A DNA stretch of 64,000 bases from Solidesulfovibrio carbinoliphilus subsp. oakridgensis (GCF_000177215.2 NZ_CM001368.1:3042117-3106116), one strand, 5' to 3'; shown: positions 34,093-43,929, counted from the first letter of the stretch. Notes: generated by a model from the sequence alone, not told the origin. Numbers and translations: made by a program.

Positions 34093-35253
34093 ATGCAGCA
34101 TCCACACGGCAAGGGCCCCGGCCATCCCCAGGCCGGCGGCCATCCTTCCGGCCATCCCGGCGGCCAGCCGGGCGGCCATCCCCACGGCGGGCCCGGCGGC
34201 ATGCCGCCCCTGCGTCTTGTCGCCTGGGAGGTGACCCGGGCCTGCAACCTGGCCTGCAAGCACTGCCGGGCCGAGGCCTGCCTCGACCCCTGGCCGGGCG
34301 AGTTCGACACCACGGAAGCCAAGGCGCTGATCGACACCTTCCCGGAGACCGGCAGCCCCATCATCATCTTCACCGGCGGCGAGCCGCTCCTGCGCCCGGA
34401 CATCTTCGAACTGGTCCGTCACGCCGGGAGCAAGGACCTGCGCTGCGTCATGGCCCCCAACGGCACCCTCGTGACGGCCGAGAACGCCCGGGAAATCAAG
34501 GCGTCCGGCATCGCCCGGTGCTCCATCTCCATCGACGCGCCAAACGCCAGGGACCACGACGCGTTTCGGGGTGTGCCCGGGGCCTTCGAGGGGGCTTTGC
34601 GCGGCATCGAGTTCCTGAAATCGGCGGGCGTGGAGTTCCAGATCAACACCACGGTCACCAAGCACAACATGGGGAACTTCAAGGAAATCTTCCAGCTGGC
34701 CGACAGGCTCGGCGCGGCCGCCTGGCACATCTTCCTGCTTGTGCCGACCGGCCGGGCCGCCGACCTCGGGGCCGAGATCATCACGGCCAAGGAATACGAG
34801 GAAGTGCTCAACTGGTTCTACGACTTCCGCAAGACCACCAGCATGCACCTCAAAGCCACCTGCGCCCCGCACTACTATCGGATCATGCGCCAGCGGGCCA
34901 AGGCCGAGGGCGTGGCCGTGACGCCCGACACCTTTGGCATGGACGCCATGACGCGCGGCTGCCTCGGCGGCACGGGCTTCTGCTTCATCTCGGCCGTGGG
35001 CCAGGTCCAGCCCTGCGGCTACCTGGACCTCGACTGCGGCAATGTCCGCGACAAGCCGTTCCCCGAGATCTGGCGCACCTCGCCCCAGTTTCTCCAGTTT
35101 CGCAACAAGGACGAGTACCAGGGCAAGTGCGGCGTGTGCGAATACCACCGCGTCTGCGGCGGCTGCCGGGCCCGGGCCCAGACCATGTCCGGCGGCTACA
35201 TGGCCCCGGAGCCCCTTTGCGACTATACGCCCCGGGAGGCCCCGAAAGGCTGA
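34093..35253 (+). CDS. ahbD: heme synthase AhbD (radical SAM), with His-rich N terminus
   Basis: AhbD decarboxylates two propionates of iron-coproporphyrin III to the vinyl groups of heme b, the last step of the siroheme route. The 386-residue protein has the radical SAM motif CNLACKHC (Cys51, 55, 58), IIFTGGEPLLRPDI, and a C-terminal cluster set CGVCEYHRVCGGC (Cys346, 349, 355, 358) with Cys376. Residues 1-36 are a Gly/Pro/His tract with seven histidines, possibly metal-binding. The start is ATG 34093; the Shine-Dalgarno there is close and weak (AGGA), while a strong AAGGAGAGG about 40 bases upstream has no start codon. An ATG at codon 37 would remove the His tract. Confidence 0.87.
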   Translation: MQHPHGKGPGHPQAGGHPSGHPGGQPGGHPHGGPGGMPPLRLVAWEVTRACNLACKHCRAEACLDPWPGEFDTTEAKALIDTFPETGSPIIIFTGGEPLLRPDIFELVRHAGSKDLRCVMAPNGTLVTAENAREIKASGIARCSISIDAPNARDHDAFRGVPGAFEGALRGIEFLKSAGVEFQINTTVTKHNMGNFKEIFQLADRLGAAAWHIFLLVPTGRAADLGAEIITAKEYEEVLNWFYDFRKTTSMHLKATCAPHYYRIMRQRAKAEGVAVTPDTFGMDAMTRGCLGGTGFCFISAVGQVQPCGYLDLDCGNVRDKPFPEIWRTSPQFLQFRNKDEYQGKCGVCEYHRVCGGCRARAQTMSGGYMAPEPLCDYTPREAPKG

Positions 35254-35277
35254 CTCGTCCTGTCTTTGGCCCTGTGA

Positions 35278-35309
35278 ACGCGGGGGCGGGGCCTGCCGGC
35301 CCCCGCGTT
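35278..35309 (+). terminator. hairpin after ahbD
   Basis: Stem AACGCGGGGGC / GCCCCCGCGTT with a 10-base loop, followed by TCCGCTTCG. It lies 24 bases after the ahbD stop. Confidence 0.6.
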
Positions 35310-35481
35310 TCCGCTTCGGCGCCGGACCCGGCGCGGGCCATGGGCGAGCGGCGCCGCCATCGGCCTTTTTCCCGCCTGTAACCATCCCTTTCTTCCCGGC
35401 GACGGGCAAGGGAGCACCCGGATACGGCCGCTTCGTCTTCGCGAGGTCCGCCCGCCCGACAACCTTCCCGCCGGAGCGCCC

Positions 35482-36666
35482 TTGCCTCTTTTTCCGCCCC
35501 AGGCCGCCGACCGGCTTCCGCCGGTGGACGGCCCCATCGATCCCGATGTCTCGGCCCGCATCGATGTCCTGCGCGCCGTTTTGATCGGCCTGATCGTGGT
35601 CTGCCACGGCGGCCGCTGGATCGGTTCGGACGTGCCGTTCGCCAATCCCGGCGTGGAATTCGGCCTGACGTTGGTCAACCGGGGCCTGGACTGCGTGGCG
35701 GTGCCGCTTTTCTTCGCCATCGCCGGTTTCCTGCTCCTGCGAAAGCTCGAATGCTCGGCCACGGCCTACCTGGCCCTCCTGCGCCGGAAATTCGTGGCCA
35801 TTGGCATCCCTTTCCTGATTTTCAACGCCGTCTGGATCGTCTGGTTGCTGGCGGTCGGCAGCATCGCGCTTTTCGGCTCGCGGTCGTATCTGCTTGAGGC
35901 CGGCATCGTGGCCAAGCTTTTCGGCCTCGGCACCCCGCCGCTCAACTACCCGCTGTGGTTCCTGCGCGACCTGCTCCTCGTTTTTGTCCTCACGCCGGTC
36001 TTTCTGGTCTTCTACCGGCGGCTGCCGGTGGCCGGGCTGGTGGGACTCCTCCTGCTGTGGCTGGTCGGGGAGCCGGCCGGCGAGTACTCGCTCGGCGGGT
36101 TCGCCTTCGCCTTCTACGCGGGCGGCTTTCTGGCCCGAAGGGGAGTGAATCTCCGGGACACGGCCGGGTGGGACAAATATGTGTTGCCGCTTTTCCTGGC
36201 CGGGAGCGTCCTGGTCGGGGCCTCGCCGTGGCTGGGGCTCGACGCCTACCAGCTGGCGGCGGTCAAAAAGGCCTACCAGATCGTCGGCGTGGCCGGGTTC
36301 TGGTGCCTGTCGCGCCAGGGTTGGGTGAAGGGGAGCCGGGCCTTGCAGGCCATGGCGGCCCTCAGTTTCTTCATCTTCCTGACCCACGAGCCGACCGTGT
36401 CGGTCCTGCAATCGCGGCTTATGGGCCTGTGGCGGCCGACGGGCACGGCCGCGCAACTCATCGCCTACCCCGTTGTCGGATTGGCGGCCATCCTCCTGCT
36501 CTACGGCCTCGGCCGCCTGCTGGCCAAGGCCGCGCCAGGGCTTTACGCGGTCCTCACCGGCGCGCCGCCGCGGCGGCGGTTCGCGCCGGTCCCGCCGCCG
36601 CGAAAGCCCCTGTCGGAAGCGGGGAGCGTGGCCGCCGGGCTATGCCGGGAAGAGGGGAAGGGATGA
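35482..36666 (+). CDS. acyltransferase 3 family membrane protein
   Basis: A 394-residue inner-membrane protein with about ten hydrophobic helices. The start ARIDVLRAVLIGLIVVCHGG is the acyltransferase-3 (OafA/NRDH) signature, with the conserved His in the first loop; then VAVPLFFAIAGFLLLRK, LWFLRDLLLVFVLTPVFL and, late, ALSFFIFLTHEPTV. Members O-acetylate or succinylate sugars of lipopolysaccharide or other envelope glycans; the substrate is unknown. It starts at TTG 35482 with GGAG seven bases upstream. A hairpin with one mismatch (CCGGAAGGACG, about 36698-36725) follows. The gene converges on leuS. Confidence 0.85.
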   Translation: MPLFPPQAADRLPPVDGPIDPDVSARIDVLRAVLIGLIVVCHGGRWIGSDVPFANPGVEFGLTLVNRGLDCVAVPLFFAIAGFLLLRKLECSATAYLALLRRKFVAIGIPFLIFNAVWIVWLLAVGSIALFGSRSYLLEAGIVAKLFGLGTPPLNYPLWFLRDLLLVFVLTPVFLVFYRRLPVAGLVGLLLLWLVGEPAGEYSLGGFAFAFYAGGFLARRGVNLRDTAGWDKYVLPLFLAGSVLVGASPWLGLDAYQLAAVKKAYQIVGVAGFWCLSRQGWVKGSRALQAMAALSFFIFLTHEPTVSVLQSRLMGLWRPTGTAAQLIAYPVVGLAAILLLYGLGRLLAKAAPGLYAVLTGAPPRRRFAPVPPPRKPLSEAGSVAAGLCREEGKG

Positions 36667-36760
36667 GCCGGCCGTCGTGCCTGCCGCCACGAACGAAAAG
36701 GCCGGAAGGACGAACGTCCTCCCGGCGCAAGAATACCGCCGCCTTCTGAAAAACAGGCCA

Positions 36761-36803
36761 GGGGGTCCGGGGGGGATGATCCCCCCCGGCCGCCGGAGGC
36801 ATC
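36761..36803 (-). repeat. modular palindromic intergenic repeat, copy F
   Basis: Minus-strand head GATGCCTCCGGCGGCC, palindrome GGGGGGGATCATCCCCCCC, GGACCCCC. It starts 19 bases after the leuS stop in the same orientation. Confidence 0.85.
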
Positions 36804-36822
36804 TTCCTCTTCGTCCTCGTCG

Positions 36823-39336
36823 CTACCCGACCACCACGTTGACCAGCTTGCCCGGCACGACGATCACTTTCCGGACCGTCTTGCCTTCGATGTGCTTGGC
36901 CACGTTGGCGTCGGCCAGGGCGGCCTGTTCCAGGGCCGCCTTGTCGGCGTCGCGGGGGACGGTGAGCTTGCCACGCAGCTTGCCGTTGACTTGGACCACC
37001 ACTTCCACCTCGTCGGTGACCAGGGCGGCCGGGTCGTGCCGCGGCCAGGGCTCGTTTAGAAGCAGCTTTGCGTGGCCGATCTGCTGCCACAACTCTTCGC
37101 AGATGTGCGGGGCGATGGGCGAGAGGACCGTCAGCAGGGTGGCCACGGCCGAGGACACGGCCTTGGCCCCCTTGGGCTCGGCGCGCAGGGCGTCGACATT
37201 GGCGTAGAGGAAATTGACCAGTTCCATGGCGGCGGCGATGGCCGTGTTGAACTGGAACCGCTCCCGGATGTCCGCCCCGGCCTTGGCGGCCGTGGCGTGC
37301 TCGCGGCGGCGCAGCTCGGCAAAGACCGGCGGCAGGCCGTCGATGCCGAGTTCCCCGGCCGGGGCGCAGGCCGCGACAGGCATGAGGAGCCCGCCAAGCT
37401 CCTCGGTCACCAGCCGCCACAGGCGCGAAAGGAACCGGGACGCGCCCTCGATGCCCGTATCGCTCCACTCCAGGTCCTTTTCCGGCGGCGCGGCGAAAAG
37501 GATGAACACGCGGACCGTGTCGGCCCCGTAGCGGCCGATCATGAGGTCCGGGTCCACCACGTTGCCCTTGGACTTGCTCATTTTCGAGCCGTCCTTGATG
37601 ACCATGCCCTGGGTCAGCAGGTTTTGAAACGGCTCGTCAAAGGCGAGATAGCCGCAGTCGCGCAGGGCTTTGACGAAAAAGCGCGAGTAGAGCAGATGCA
37701 GGATGGCGTGCTCGATGCCGCCGATATACTGGTCCACCGGCAGCCAGTAGCCGACCTCGTCCGGGTTAAACGGTCGGCCGGCTTCCCGGGCCGAGGCGTA
37801 GCGGGCGAAATACCAGGAGGATTCGAAAAAGGTGTCCAGCGTGTCCGTCTCGCGCCGGGCCGGGCCGCCGCAGGTCGGGCAGGTGGCGTTCACGAACTCC
37901 GGCGAGTGGGGCAGGGGCGAGCGGCCGTCCGGGCGCATGGCCAGATCGCGCGGCAACTCCACCGGCAGGTCTTTTTCCGGGACCGGCACGATGCCGCAGG
38001 TCTCGCAGTAAAGGACCGGAATGGGCGCGCCCCAGTAGCGCTGGCGCGAGATGTTCCAGTCGCGAAGGCGGTAGTTGACGCTTTTTTTGCCGCGCCCGGA
38101 CCCGTCGAGCCAGTCGATAATTTTGCCCTTGGCCTCTTCGTTCGGCAGGCCCGTGAAGTCGCCGGAATCGACGAGCAGGCCGGGCTCCGAATAGGCCGCC
38201 TCCATGGCCGCCGGATCGAGGGTCCGGTCCTCGGGCGAAATGACGACCTGCATGGGCAGGTCGTACTTGCGGGCGAACTCGAAGTCGCGCTGGTCGTGGG
38301 CCGGGACGGCCATGACCGCGCCGGTGCCGTAGCCCATCAAGACGAAGTTGGCCACATAGATGGGAATCTGTTTGCCCGTGGCCGGATTGATGCAGTACGC
38401 ACCGGTAAAGACGCCCTCTTTTTCCAGGTCCTCGGCCGAACGCACGATGCGGTCCATGTTGCGCACGGTCTCGACAAAGGCGTTGACCGCCGTGGCCTGC
38501 GGCTTGCCGGCGATGAGTTTCGGGACCAGCGGATGCTCGGCGGCCAGGCTCATGAAGGTGGCGCCGAAAAGGGTGTCCGGCCGGGTGGTGAAGACCGTGA
38601 TCGCATCGGCGCCCTCGACCGGCTCGGCCAGGGGAAAGGTCAGCTCGGCGCCGACGGACCGGCCGATCCAGTTGCGCTGCATGGTGAGAACGCGTTCGGG
38701 CCAGCCGCCGGTAAGCTTGTCCAGGTCGGCCAAGAGTTCTTCGGCGTAGTCCGTGATGCGCAAAAACCACTGCTCCAGGTCCTTCTGGACCACGGGCTGG
38801 TCGCAGCGCCAGCAGCAGCCGTCGATGACCTGCTCGTTGGCCAGGACCGTGCCGCAGGTCTCGCACCAGTTCTGGGGCGAGTGCTTGCGGTAGACGAGGC
38901 CCTTTTCCAGGAATTTGAGGAAAAAGCGCTGCTCGTGGACGTAGTAGCCGGGGTGGCAGGTGGCGATCTCGCGCCGCCAGTCGTAGGAGTAGCCCAGGCG
39001 CTTTAATTGCGTGCGCATGGAGTCGATGTTGGAGATGGTCCAGGAAGCCGGGTGGAGCTTGTGCTTTATGGCCGCGTTTTCCGCCGGCATGCCGAAGGCG
39101 TCCCAGCCCATGGGGTGGAGCACGTTGTTGCCTTCCATGCGCTTGAACCGGGCCACCACGTCGCCGATGGAGTAGTTGCGCACGTGTCCCATGTGGATGC
39201 GGCCCGAGGGATAGGGGAACATCTCAAGGACGTAGTACTTGGGCCGGGACGGGTCGGCCTCCACGCGGAAGTGGCCGCCTTCTTCCCAGAGGGTCTGCCA
39301 TTTTTTCTCGACGTCCTCGGGCACGTACTTGGTCAT
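36823..39336 (-). CDS. leuS: leucine--tRNA ligase
   Basis: LeuRS charges tRNA-Leu and edits misacylated products. The 837-residue protein has the class I HIGH motif as HMGH (48-51) in [10 protein letters not shown], the CP1 editing domain ([38 protein letters not shown]), [13 protein letters not shown] and a C-terminal domain ending [17 protein letters not shown]. The zinc-like CxxC pairs CETCGTV, CCWRC and [10 protein letters not shown] are present. AAGGAGCG precedes the start. It is the distal gene of the rib-nusB-leuS series, 65 bases after nusB. Confidence 0.97.
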   Translation of the reverse strand: MTKYVPEDVEKKWQTLWEEGGHFRVEADPSRPKYYVLEMFPYPSGRIHMGHVRNYSIGDVVARFKRMEGNNVLHPMGWDAFGMPAENAAIKHKLHPASWTISNIDSMRTQLKRLGYSYDWRREIATCHPGYYVHEQRFFLKFLEKGLVYRKHSPQNWCETCGTVLANEQVIDGCCWRCDQPVVQKDLEQWFLRITDYAEELLADLDKLTGGWPERVLTMQRNWIGRSVGAELTFPLAEPVEGADAITVFTTRPDTLFGATFMSLAAEHPLVPKLIAGKPQATAVNAFVETVRNMDRIVRSAEDLEKEGVFTGAYCINPATGKQIPIYVANFVLMGYGTGAVMAVPAHDQRDFEFARKYDLPMQVVISPEDRTLDPAAMEAAYSEPGLLVDSGDFTGLPNEEAKGKIIDWLDGSGRGKKSVNYRLRDWNISRQRYWGAPIPVLYCETCGIVPVPEKDLPVELPRDLAMRPDGRSPLPHSPEFVNATCPTCGGPARRETDTLDTFFESSWYFARYASAREAGRPFNPDEVGYWLPVDQYIGGIEHAILHLLYSRFFVKALRDCGYLAFDEPFQNLLTQGMVIKDGSKMSKSKGNVVDPDLMIGRYGADTVRVFILFAAPPEKDLEWSDTGIEGASRFLSRLWRLVTEELGGLLMPVAACAPAGELGIDGLPPVFAELRRREHATAAKAGADIRERFQFNTAIAAAMELVNFLYANVDALRAEPKGAKAVSSAVATLLTVLSPIAPHICEELWQQIGHAKLLLNEPWPRHDPAALVTDEVEVVVQVNGKLRGKLTVPRDADKAALEQAALADANVAKHIEGKTVRKVIVVPGKLVNVVVG

Positions 39337-39401
39337 GGGAAAACGCTCCTTGGCGAAAAGGGTTCCGTGGCGGCAGGAAACGCGGTCAGCGCACGGAGGT
39401 G

Positions 39402-39881
39402 TTACAGGTCCTTGTGGATCTCGAACTCGCCTGAGTCAACGGCCTTGGCCACGGCGTCGAGGATGCCGTTTATGAAGTTGCGGGAGTTCTCGTCGCCGTA
39501 GCGCTTGGCCAGCTCGATGGCTTCGTTCAGGGCCACGCGCAGCGGGATGTCCGACCGGTGGAGGATTTCGTACAGGGCCAGGCGCAGGATGGTCAGCTCC
39601 ACCTTGGCGATGCGGGAAAGCTTCCAGTTTTTGGAGAACTTGACGATCAGGGCGTCGAGTTCGCGCTGGTTTTGCCACACGCCCTGGACCAGCTCCCAGG
39701 CAAAGGCCTGGCCCGCGCCGTCCTCGCCTTCCATCACGTCGTGGGGACAACGGGCGAAGACGCGGCGCAGGGAACGCTCGTCGGCGGCGGACTCGAAAAT
39801 GAGGCCATAGAGGCACTCGAAGGCCTGCTTGCGGGCCTTGCGGCGGGAGGCGACGGGCTTTTTGTCTTCTGATTCGGGCAT
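39402..39881 (-). CDS. nusB: transcription antitermination factor NusB
   Basis: NusB binds boxA RNA with NusE (S10) in rRNA antitermination complexes. The 159-residue all-helical protein begins [19 protein letters not shown] and ends in the typical [44 protein letters not shown] region. The start is ATG 39881; the longer open frame is shadow of ribH. It lies 28 bases after ribH, the common ribH-nusB pair. Confidence 0.95.
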   Translation of the reverse strand: MPESEDKKPVASRRKARKQAFECLYGLIFESAADERSLRRVFARCPHDVMEGEDGAGQAFAWELVQGVWQNQRELDALIVKFSKNWKLSRIAKVELTILRLALYEILHRSDIPLRVALNEAIELAKRYGDENSRNFINGILDAVAKAVDSGEFEIHKDL

Positions 39882-39909
39882 GATGCTCTTTGCGACGGCC
39901 GGCATGGGG

Positions 39910-40380
39910 TTAGAGTTGCTCCAGAACGCGGACCATCTCGAGGACGGCGGCCGCGGCTTCGACGCCCTTGTTGCCGGCCTTGGAACCGGCCCGTTCGATG
40001 GCCTGCTCCAGGGTGTCCACGGTGAGGACGCCAAAGCCGACCGGCACGTTCGATTCGAGCATGACATGGGCCAGGCCCTTGACACACTCGTTGGCCACGA
40101 AGTCGAAGTGCGGGGTGGCGCCCCGGATGACGGCGCCGAGGCAGATGACGCCGGCATAGTTGCCGGAGTGGGCCAGTTTCTTGGCGGCCAGCGGGATCTC
40201 GAAGGCCCCGGGCACGCGCACGAGCGTCAGGTCGGCCCGGTCCGCGCCGTGACGGGTCAAGTAGTCCACGGCCCCGCCGACGAGGCGCTCGGTGATGAAA
40301 TCGTTAAAACGGCCGGCGACCAGGGCGAATTTGAGTCCCTTGGCGTCGAGCTGCCCTTCGATGGTATTGACGTGCATCAT
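39910..40380 (-). CDS. ribH: 6,7-dimethyl-8-ribityllumazine synthase
   Basis: RibH condenses 5-amino-6-ribitylaminouracil with dihydroxybutanone phosphate to lumazine, the penultimate step of riboflavin synthesis. The 156-residue protein has [50 protein letters not shown] and [21 protein letters not shown] (in part), all standard RibH. It starts at ATG 40380 with GGGAGA six bases upstream. Confidence 0.97.
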   Translation of the reverse strand: MMHVNTIEGQLDAKGLKFALVAGRFNDFITERLVGGAVDYLTRHGADRADLTLVRVPGAFEIPLAAKKLAHSGNYAGVICLGAVIRGATPHFDFVANECVKGLAHVMLESNVPVGFGVLTVDTLEQAIERAGSKAGNKGVEAAAAVLEMVRVLEQL

Positions 40381-40467
40381 GACGTTTCTCCCGGACGGCT
40401 TTCCGTCCGTGTTTCACTTCCAGGTTCGTACGACAAACGGCCTCGCCCGGCGCGTCACCCTGGCCAG

Positions 40468-40506
40468 GGTTTCCAAAGGGCCAAGCCCTTTGGCCGCCGG
40501 AGGCAT
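40468..40506 (-). repeat. modular palindromic intergenic repeat, copy G
   Basis: Minus-strand head AATGCCTCCGGCGGCC followed by a different stem, AAAGGGCTTGGCCCTTT, then GGAAACCC. It lies 28 bases after the ribAB stop in the same orientation. It shows that the head is constant while the hairpin changes. Confidence 0.85.
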
Positions 40507-40534
40507 TCCTCCGCCTCCCTCCCGTCCTTCCCGC

Positions 40535-41770
40535 CTACTCGGCCGGCTTGGCGGTCTTGTCCGGGTCCGGCAGGTGGAGCAGATGGCCCATGCGGTCGCG
40601 CTTGGTGGTCAGGTAGCAGGTGTTTTCCGCGCAGGGGCAGGTCTCGATGGGCACCCGCTCGACCACTTCCAGGCCGTAGCCTTCGAGGCCGACGATCTTC
40701 TTGGGATTGTTGGTCATAAGGCGCATCTTGGACACGCCAAGGGCCACCAGGATCTGGGCCCCGGTGCCGTATTCGCGCAGGTCCGGCTTGAACCCCAGGC
40801 GCAGGTTGGCTTCCACGGTGTCGAGGCCCTGCTCCTGGAGGGCGTAGGCCTTGATCTTGTTGGCCAGCCCAATCCCCCGGCCTTCCTGGCGCATGTAGAG
40901 GATGACGCCCCGGCCTTCCTCCTCGATCATGCGCATGGCCTCGTGGAGCTGGTTGCCGCAGTCGCAGCGCAAGGACCCGAACACGTCACCGGTCAGGCAT
41001 TCGCTGTGTACGCGCACAAGGACCGGCTGGTCGGGATGGATGTCGCCCTTGACCAGGGCGATGTGGGTCTTGTGGTCCTCGCTGGCCGTGAAGGCCACGG
41101 CCCGGAAGGTGCCGAAGGCCGTGGGCAGCCCGGCCTCGGAGACCTTGGTCACGGCCAGATGGCCGAACTTCATGCGGTAGCGGATGAGGTCGGCCACGGT
41201 GGCGATCTTGATATTGTGCTGTTCGGCAAAGGCGACCAGATCGGGCATTCGGGCCATGTTGCCGTCCTCGCGCATGATCTCGCAGATGACGGCGGCGGGC
41301 TTCATGCCGGCCAGGCGGGCCAGGTCCACCGAGCCTTCGGTCTGGCCGGCGCGGTCGAGGACGCCGCCTTCCTTGGCGCGCAGGGGAAAGATGTGGCCCG
41401 GGGTGACGAGGTCGTCGGGGGTCGCGCCCTCGGCCACGGCGGCCAGGATGGTGGTGGCCCGGTCAAAGGCCGAGATGCCGGTGGAGACGCCGACCTTGGC
41501 CTCGATGGACACGGTGAAGCCGGTGCCGAAGGGGGACTTGTTGTCGGCCGTCATCATGGGCAGGCCGAGCTGATCGACCAGATGCGGGGCGAGCGACAGG
41601 CAGATCAGGCCCCGGCCGTGGGTGGCCATGAAATTGATGAGCTCGGGGGTGACCTTTTCAGCGGCGACGGTGAGGTCGCCCTCGTTTTCGCGGTCTTCGT
41701 CGTCGACGAGGATGACCATCCGTCCGGCGCGGATTTCCTCGATGGCTTCCTCGATGGGGCTGATGCGCAT
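40535..41770 (-). CDS. ribBA: bifunctional 3,4-dihydroxy-2-butanone-4-phosphate synthase / GTP cyclohydrolase II
   Basis: The fusion supplies both precursors of riboflavin. The 411-residue protein has the DHBP synthase domain (1-205: [48 protein letters not shown]) and the GTP cyclohydrolase II domain (210-400: zinc ligands in [18 protein letters not shown], then [15 protein letters not shown]). The start is ATG 41770 with GAGGT seven bases upstream, itself within an earlier in-frame ATG at 41785. It is preceded by a foreign AT-rich gene that separates it from ribE. Confidence 0.96.
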   Translation of the reverse strand: MRISPIEEAIEEIRAGRMVILVDDEDRENEGDLTVAAEKVTPELINFMATHGRGLICLSLAPHLVDQLGLPMMTADNKSPFGTGFTVSIEAKVGVSTGISAFDRATTILAAVAEGATPDDLVTPGHIFPLRAKEGGVLDRAGQTEGSVDLARLAGMKPAAVICEIMREDGNMARMPDLVAFAEQHNIKIATVADLIRYRMKFGHLAVTKVSEAGLPTAFGTFRAVAFTASEDHKTHIALVKGDIHPDQPVLVRVHSECLTGDVFGSLRCDCGNQLHEAMRMIEEEGRGVILYMRQEGRGIGLANKIKAYALQEQGLDTVEANLRLGFKPDLREYGTGAQILVALGVSKMRLMTNNPKKIVGLEGYGLEVVERVPIETCPCAENTCYLTTKRDRMGHLLHLPDPDKTAKPAE

Positions 41771-41979
41771 GTGGGTGTACCTCATTCGGGGCGGCGTCGG
41801 TGTGGTGGCCGGCCCTGGTGGAAAAGACCAAAGACCCGGCCGGGCCGGGTCCAAGGGGGAAATAGTGTACGCGACGGCAGAAGGCAAGGCAAGGGAGGCG
41901 GATTTTCGCCGACCGGAGCAGTTTCGGTAGTAGGGTTGAAGATTTCTGGAGAATGATTAGTGGTATATGAGTAGAATTA

Positions 41980-41997
41980 AAAATATCATGATATTTT
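41980..41997. other. AT-rich perfect palindrome at the edge of the inserted gene
   Basis: AAAATATCATGATATTTT is an exact 18-base palindrome that overlaps the stop codon of the AT-rich gene. It may act as its terminator or mark an insertion edge. The sequence is AT-rich from about 41935 to 42700. Confidence 0.6.
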
Positions 41998-42652
41998 AAA
42001 AGGGACGGTTGTCTGTTTTGCTTTGCTGTATCATTAAGATCAAAAAATCTATACCAAATTGAGTGATCTTAAAAACATCACCATCTTGAAATATTAAATT
42101 ATTTCCAATCATAAACCCAATATATTTTTCAAAGCTGTAGTTTTCAAAAACGTCTTTGAATTGTTGTTGTACATAATTTTCATAATATTCTTTGGTTAAT
42201 TGTGTGCTTATTCCATCATTGTTTTGGTTAAGTCTGTTTAGTATTGTTATTTGACTTCCGAAAATTGTATTGTAAATTCTTTCAAAGTGATAAAGTTCTG
42301 TCGTCAGCGCCAGCTTTCGGTATAAGAAACTAGTTAGTGATTCATTGTCCATGCTTCTGGTTTGCTCATCATTCTTAAGTATGCTTACTAGGTATTCTAT
42401 GTGGGTACTGTTATATATATCTGGCAATGCAGTAATTTTATTTTCACGAATGAGGGGTTCGTTTTGAGCTGCTTTCGTAATTTCATTCTCCGACTGCTGT
42501 TGCCCCAAATTTGCTTCCCAGTCTTTGTTCTTTAATGTTAATCCTCGAGTTAGTAATTGGCTTAGAGGCTTAAAAAAAAGACAAAAAAAAGTAATTGAAA
42601 TTAAGATAAGAGCTAGTGGCCAAGCTGCTTTTTCTAATATTGTTTCAAACAT
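41996..42652 (-). CDS. AT-rich foreign gene: membrane-anchored protein of unknown function
   Basis: A 218-residue protein I do not recognise. One membrane helix (about 12-30: WPLALILISITFFCLFF) is followed by a soluble, polar, helical part rich in Asn, Gln, Lys, Ile and Tyr. The last 50 residues (FMIGNNLIFQDGDVFKITQFGIDFLILMIQ) look like a winged-helix segment. Two hand-counted lines (42061-42180) hold 30 G+C in 120 bases, against well over 60% in the neighbours; codon choice differs accordingly. It lies between ribE and ribAB on the operon strand. No recombinase or flanking repeat is visible. It is best read as a horizontally acquired single gene, possibly of defence or phage type. Confidence 0.75.
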   Translation of the reverse strand: MFETILEKAAWPLALILISITFFCLFFKPLSQLLTRGLTLKNKDWEANLGQQQSENEITKAAQNEPLIRENKITALPDIYNSTHIEYLVSILKNDEQTRSMDNESLTSFLYRKLALTTELYHFERIYNTIFGSQITILNRLNQNNDGISTQLTKEYYENYVQQQFKDVFENYSFEKYIGFMIGNNLIFQDGDVFKITQFGIDFLILMIQQSKTDNRPF

Positions 42653-42700
42653 ATGTTAGACTCCTAAAAAAGCACTTTTGAATAGTTAAAGATATGACAG

Positions 42701-43354
42701 TTAAAACCCGTGGTCCCGCAAAAACGTTTCCGAAATTTTTGATTCCTTCTTCCCCTTGGCTTCTTGCCAGGGGCCGAGCATCCGCAAAACATACTTGCCG
42801 AGCATGTCCGTCTCCATGTTGACGGCCGTGCCGGGCTTCCAGGTGGAAATGGTGGTGGCGCCCTGGGTGGAGGGGATGATGTTGACGGTCAGAAACCCGG
42901 CGCCGCAGTCGTTGACGGTCAGGCTGATGCCGTCGAGGGCCACCGAGCCCTTGGGCACGACGAAGACCGAGAAGTCCTCGGGGAACGCCACCTTGTAGCG
43001 GACCGACTGGCCCAGGGGCGTGACCGACTCGACCGTGGCGATGCAGTCCACGTGGCCGGAAACCAGATGGCCGCCCAGGCGGTCGCCAAGGGCAAGGGCC
43101 CGTTCCAGGTTGACCTGGCTTCCTGGCTTCAACTTCCCCAGGCCCGAGGCGGCAAGCGTCTCGGCCGAAGCATAGGCCGTGAACTCGCGTTCCCCGGCCG
43201 TTTCCACGGTCAGGCAGACGCCGTTTACGGCAATGGATTCCCCGAGCACGATCCTGTCCAGGTCAAACAGGGCCTTCACGCGAAACCGCGTCTCGTCGCC
43301 GCGCGCTTCCACGGCCATGACCCGCCCCAGTCCCATCACCAGTCCGGTAAACAT
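42701..43354 (-). CDS. ribE: riboflavin synthase, alpha-type
   Basis: RibE dismutates two lumazines to riboflavin. The 217-residue protein has two tandem lumazine-binding barrels: MFTGLVMGLGRVMAVE with LGESIAVNGVCLTVE, then GGHLVSGHVDCIATVES with ALDGISLTVNDCGAGFLTVNIIP. The start MFTG is the family start, at ATG 43354. ribD, often the next gene upstream, is absent; ogt lies there instead. The 48 bases after the stop are already AT-rich, so the foreign gene begins directly behind ribE. Confidence 0.96.
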   Translation of the reverse strand: MFTGLVMGLGRVMAVEARGDETRFRVKALFDLDRIVLGESIAVNGVCLTVETAGEREFTAYASAETLAASGLGKLKPGSQVNLERALALGDRLGGHLVSGHVDCIATVESVTPLGQSVRYKVAFPEDFSVFVVPKGSVALDGISLTVNDCGAGFLTVNIIPSTQGATTISTWKPGTAVNMETDMLGKYVLRMLGPWQEAKGKKESKISETFLRDHGF

Positions 43355-43381
43355 ATCTTCCCGTCCTTCCTGCCTCCCCCT

Positions 43382-43452
43382 GTCCGGGGGGCCGGGGGGG
43401 ATGATCCCCCCCGGTGGGGTCCGGGGCAAAGCCCCGGCCGCCGGAGGCATCT
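43382..43452 (-). repeat. modular palindromic intergenic repeat, copy H (two stems)
   Basis: Minus-strand head GATGCCTCCGGCGGCC, stem GGGGCTTTGCCCC, connector GGACCCCACC, second stem GGGGGGGATCATCCCCCCC, then GGCCCCCCGGAC. It lies 6 bases after the ogt stop. It links the single-stem copies to the tandem array before alaS. Confidence 0.85.
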
Positions 43453-43458
43453 TCGTCT

Positions 43459-43929
43459 TTATTCTTCCAGCGCGCCCTCGCAGGCGAGCAAATACTTCTT
43501 CATCTCCGGTCCCGGGCCGAAGCCGCCGAGGCCGTTTGCGGCGACCACCCGGTGGCAGGGGATGACGAGCGGAAACCGGTTGCCGCCCATGACCCGGCCC
43601 ACGGCCCGGGCCGCCCTGGGACTGCCGGCCCGGGCCGCCAGCCAGCCGTAGCTGACCTTCTGGCCGTAGGGCACGGCGGCCAGTTCGGTAAGCACCCGCC
43701 GGGCAAAGGGCGTCACGCCCTCGAAGCAGAGGGGCAGTTCCGGCCACGCGGGCGGCTCACCGGCCACGTACCGGGCCAGGGCCGCCTGCAAGGCCTTGCC
43801 GGCGTCGGTCGCCAGGGAAGGCATCCGGTCCTCGGCCCAGGCGAGCCGGAGCGACACGACCTCGCCGGCTTCCCAGACAACCTCCAAAGCCACCCGCCCG
43901 GCCACGCATGTTTCGGTGCTGGTCGTCAT
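43459..43929 (-). CDS. ogt: methylated-DNA--protein-cysteine methyltransferase
   Basis: Ogt removes O6-alkyl groups from guanine in DNA by transfer to its own cysteine. The 156-residue protein has the active site IPCHRVVA (Cys125), preceded by VPYGQKVSYGWLAARAGSPRAARAVGRVMGGN (in part, the helix-turn-helix and arginine finger) and followed by GLGGFGPG. It is the short Ogt/AGT form without an Ada domain. The ATG at 43929 is placed by GGAGG seven bases upstream, and that GGAGG is part of repeat copy I. Confidence 0.94.
   Translation of the reverse strand: MTTSTETCVAGRVALEVVWEAGEVVSLRLAWAEDRMPSLATDAGKALQAALARYVAGEPPAWPELPLCFEGVTPFARRVLTELAAVPYGQKVSYGWLAARAGSPRAARAVGRVMGGNRFPLVIPCHRVVAANGLGGFGPGPEMKKYLLACEGALEE

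Noticed and set aside
41935-42700. Insertion sequence or integron cassette in the rib operon
   Set aside because: There is no transposase, no terminal inverted repeats and no target duplication that I can find; the short similarity of GTTGAAGAT and GTTAAAGAT at the two edges is too weak.
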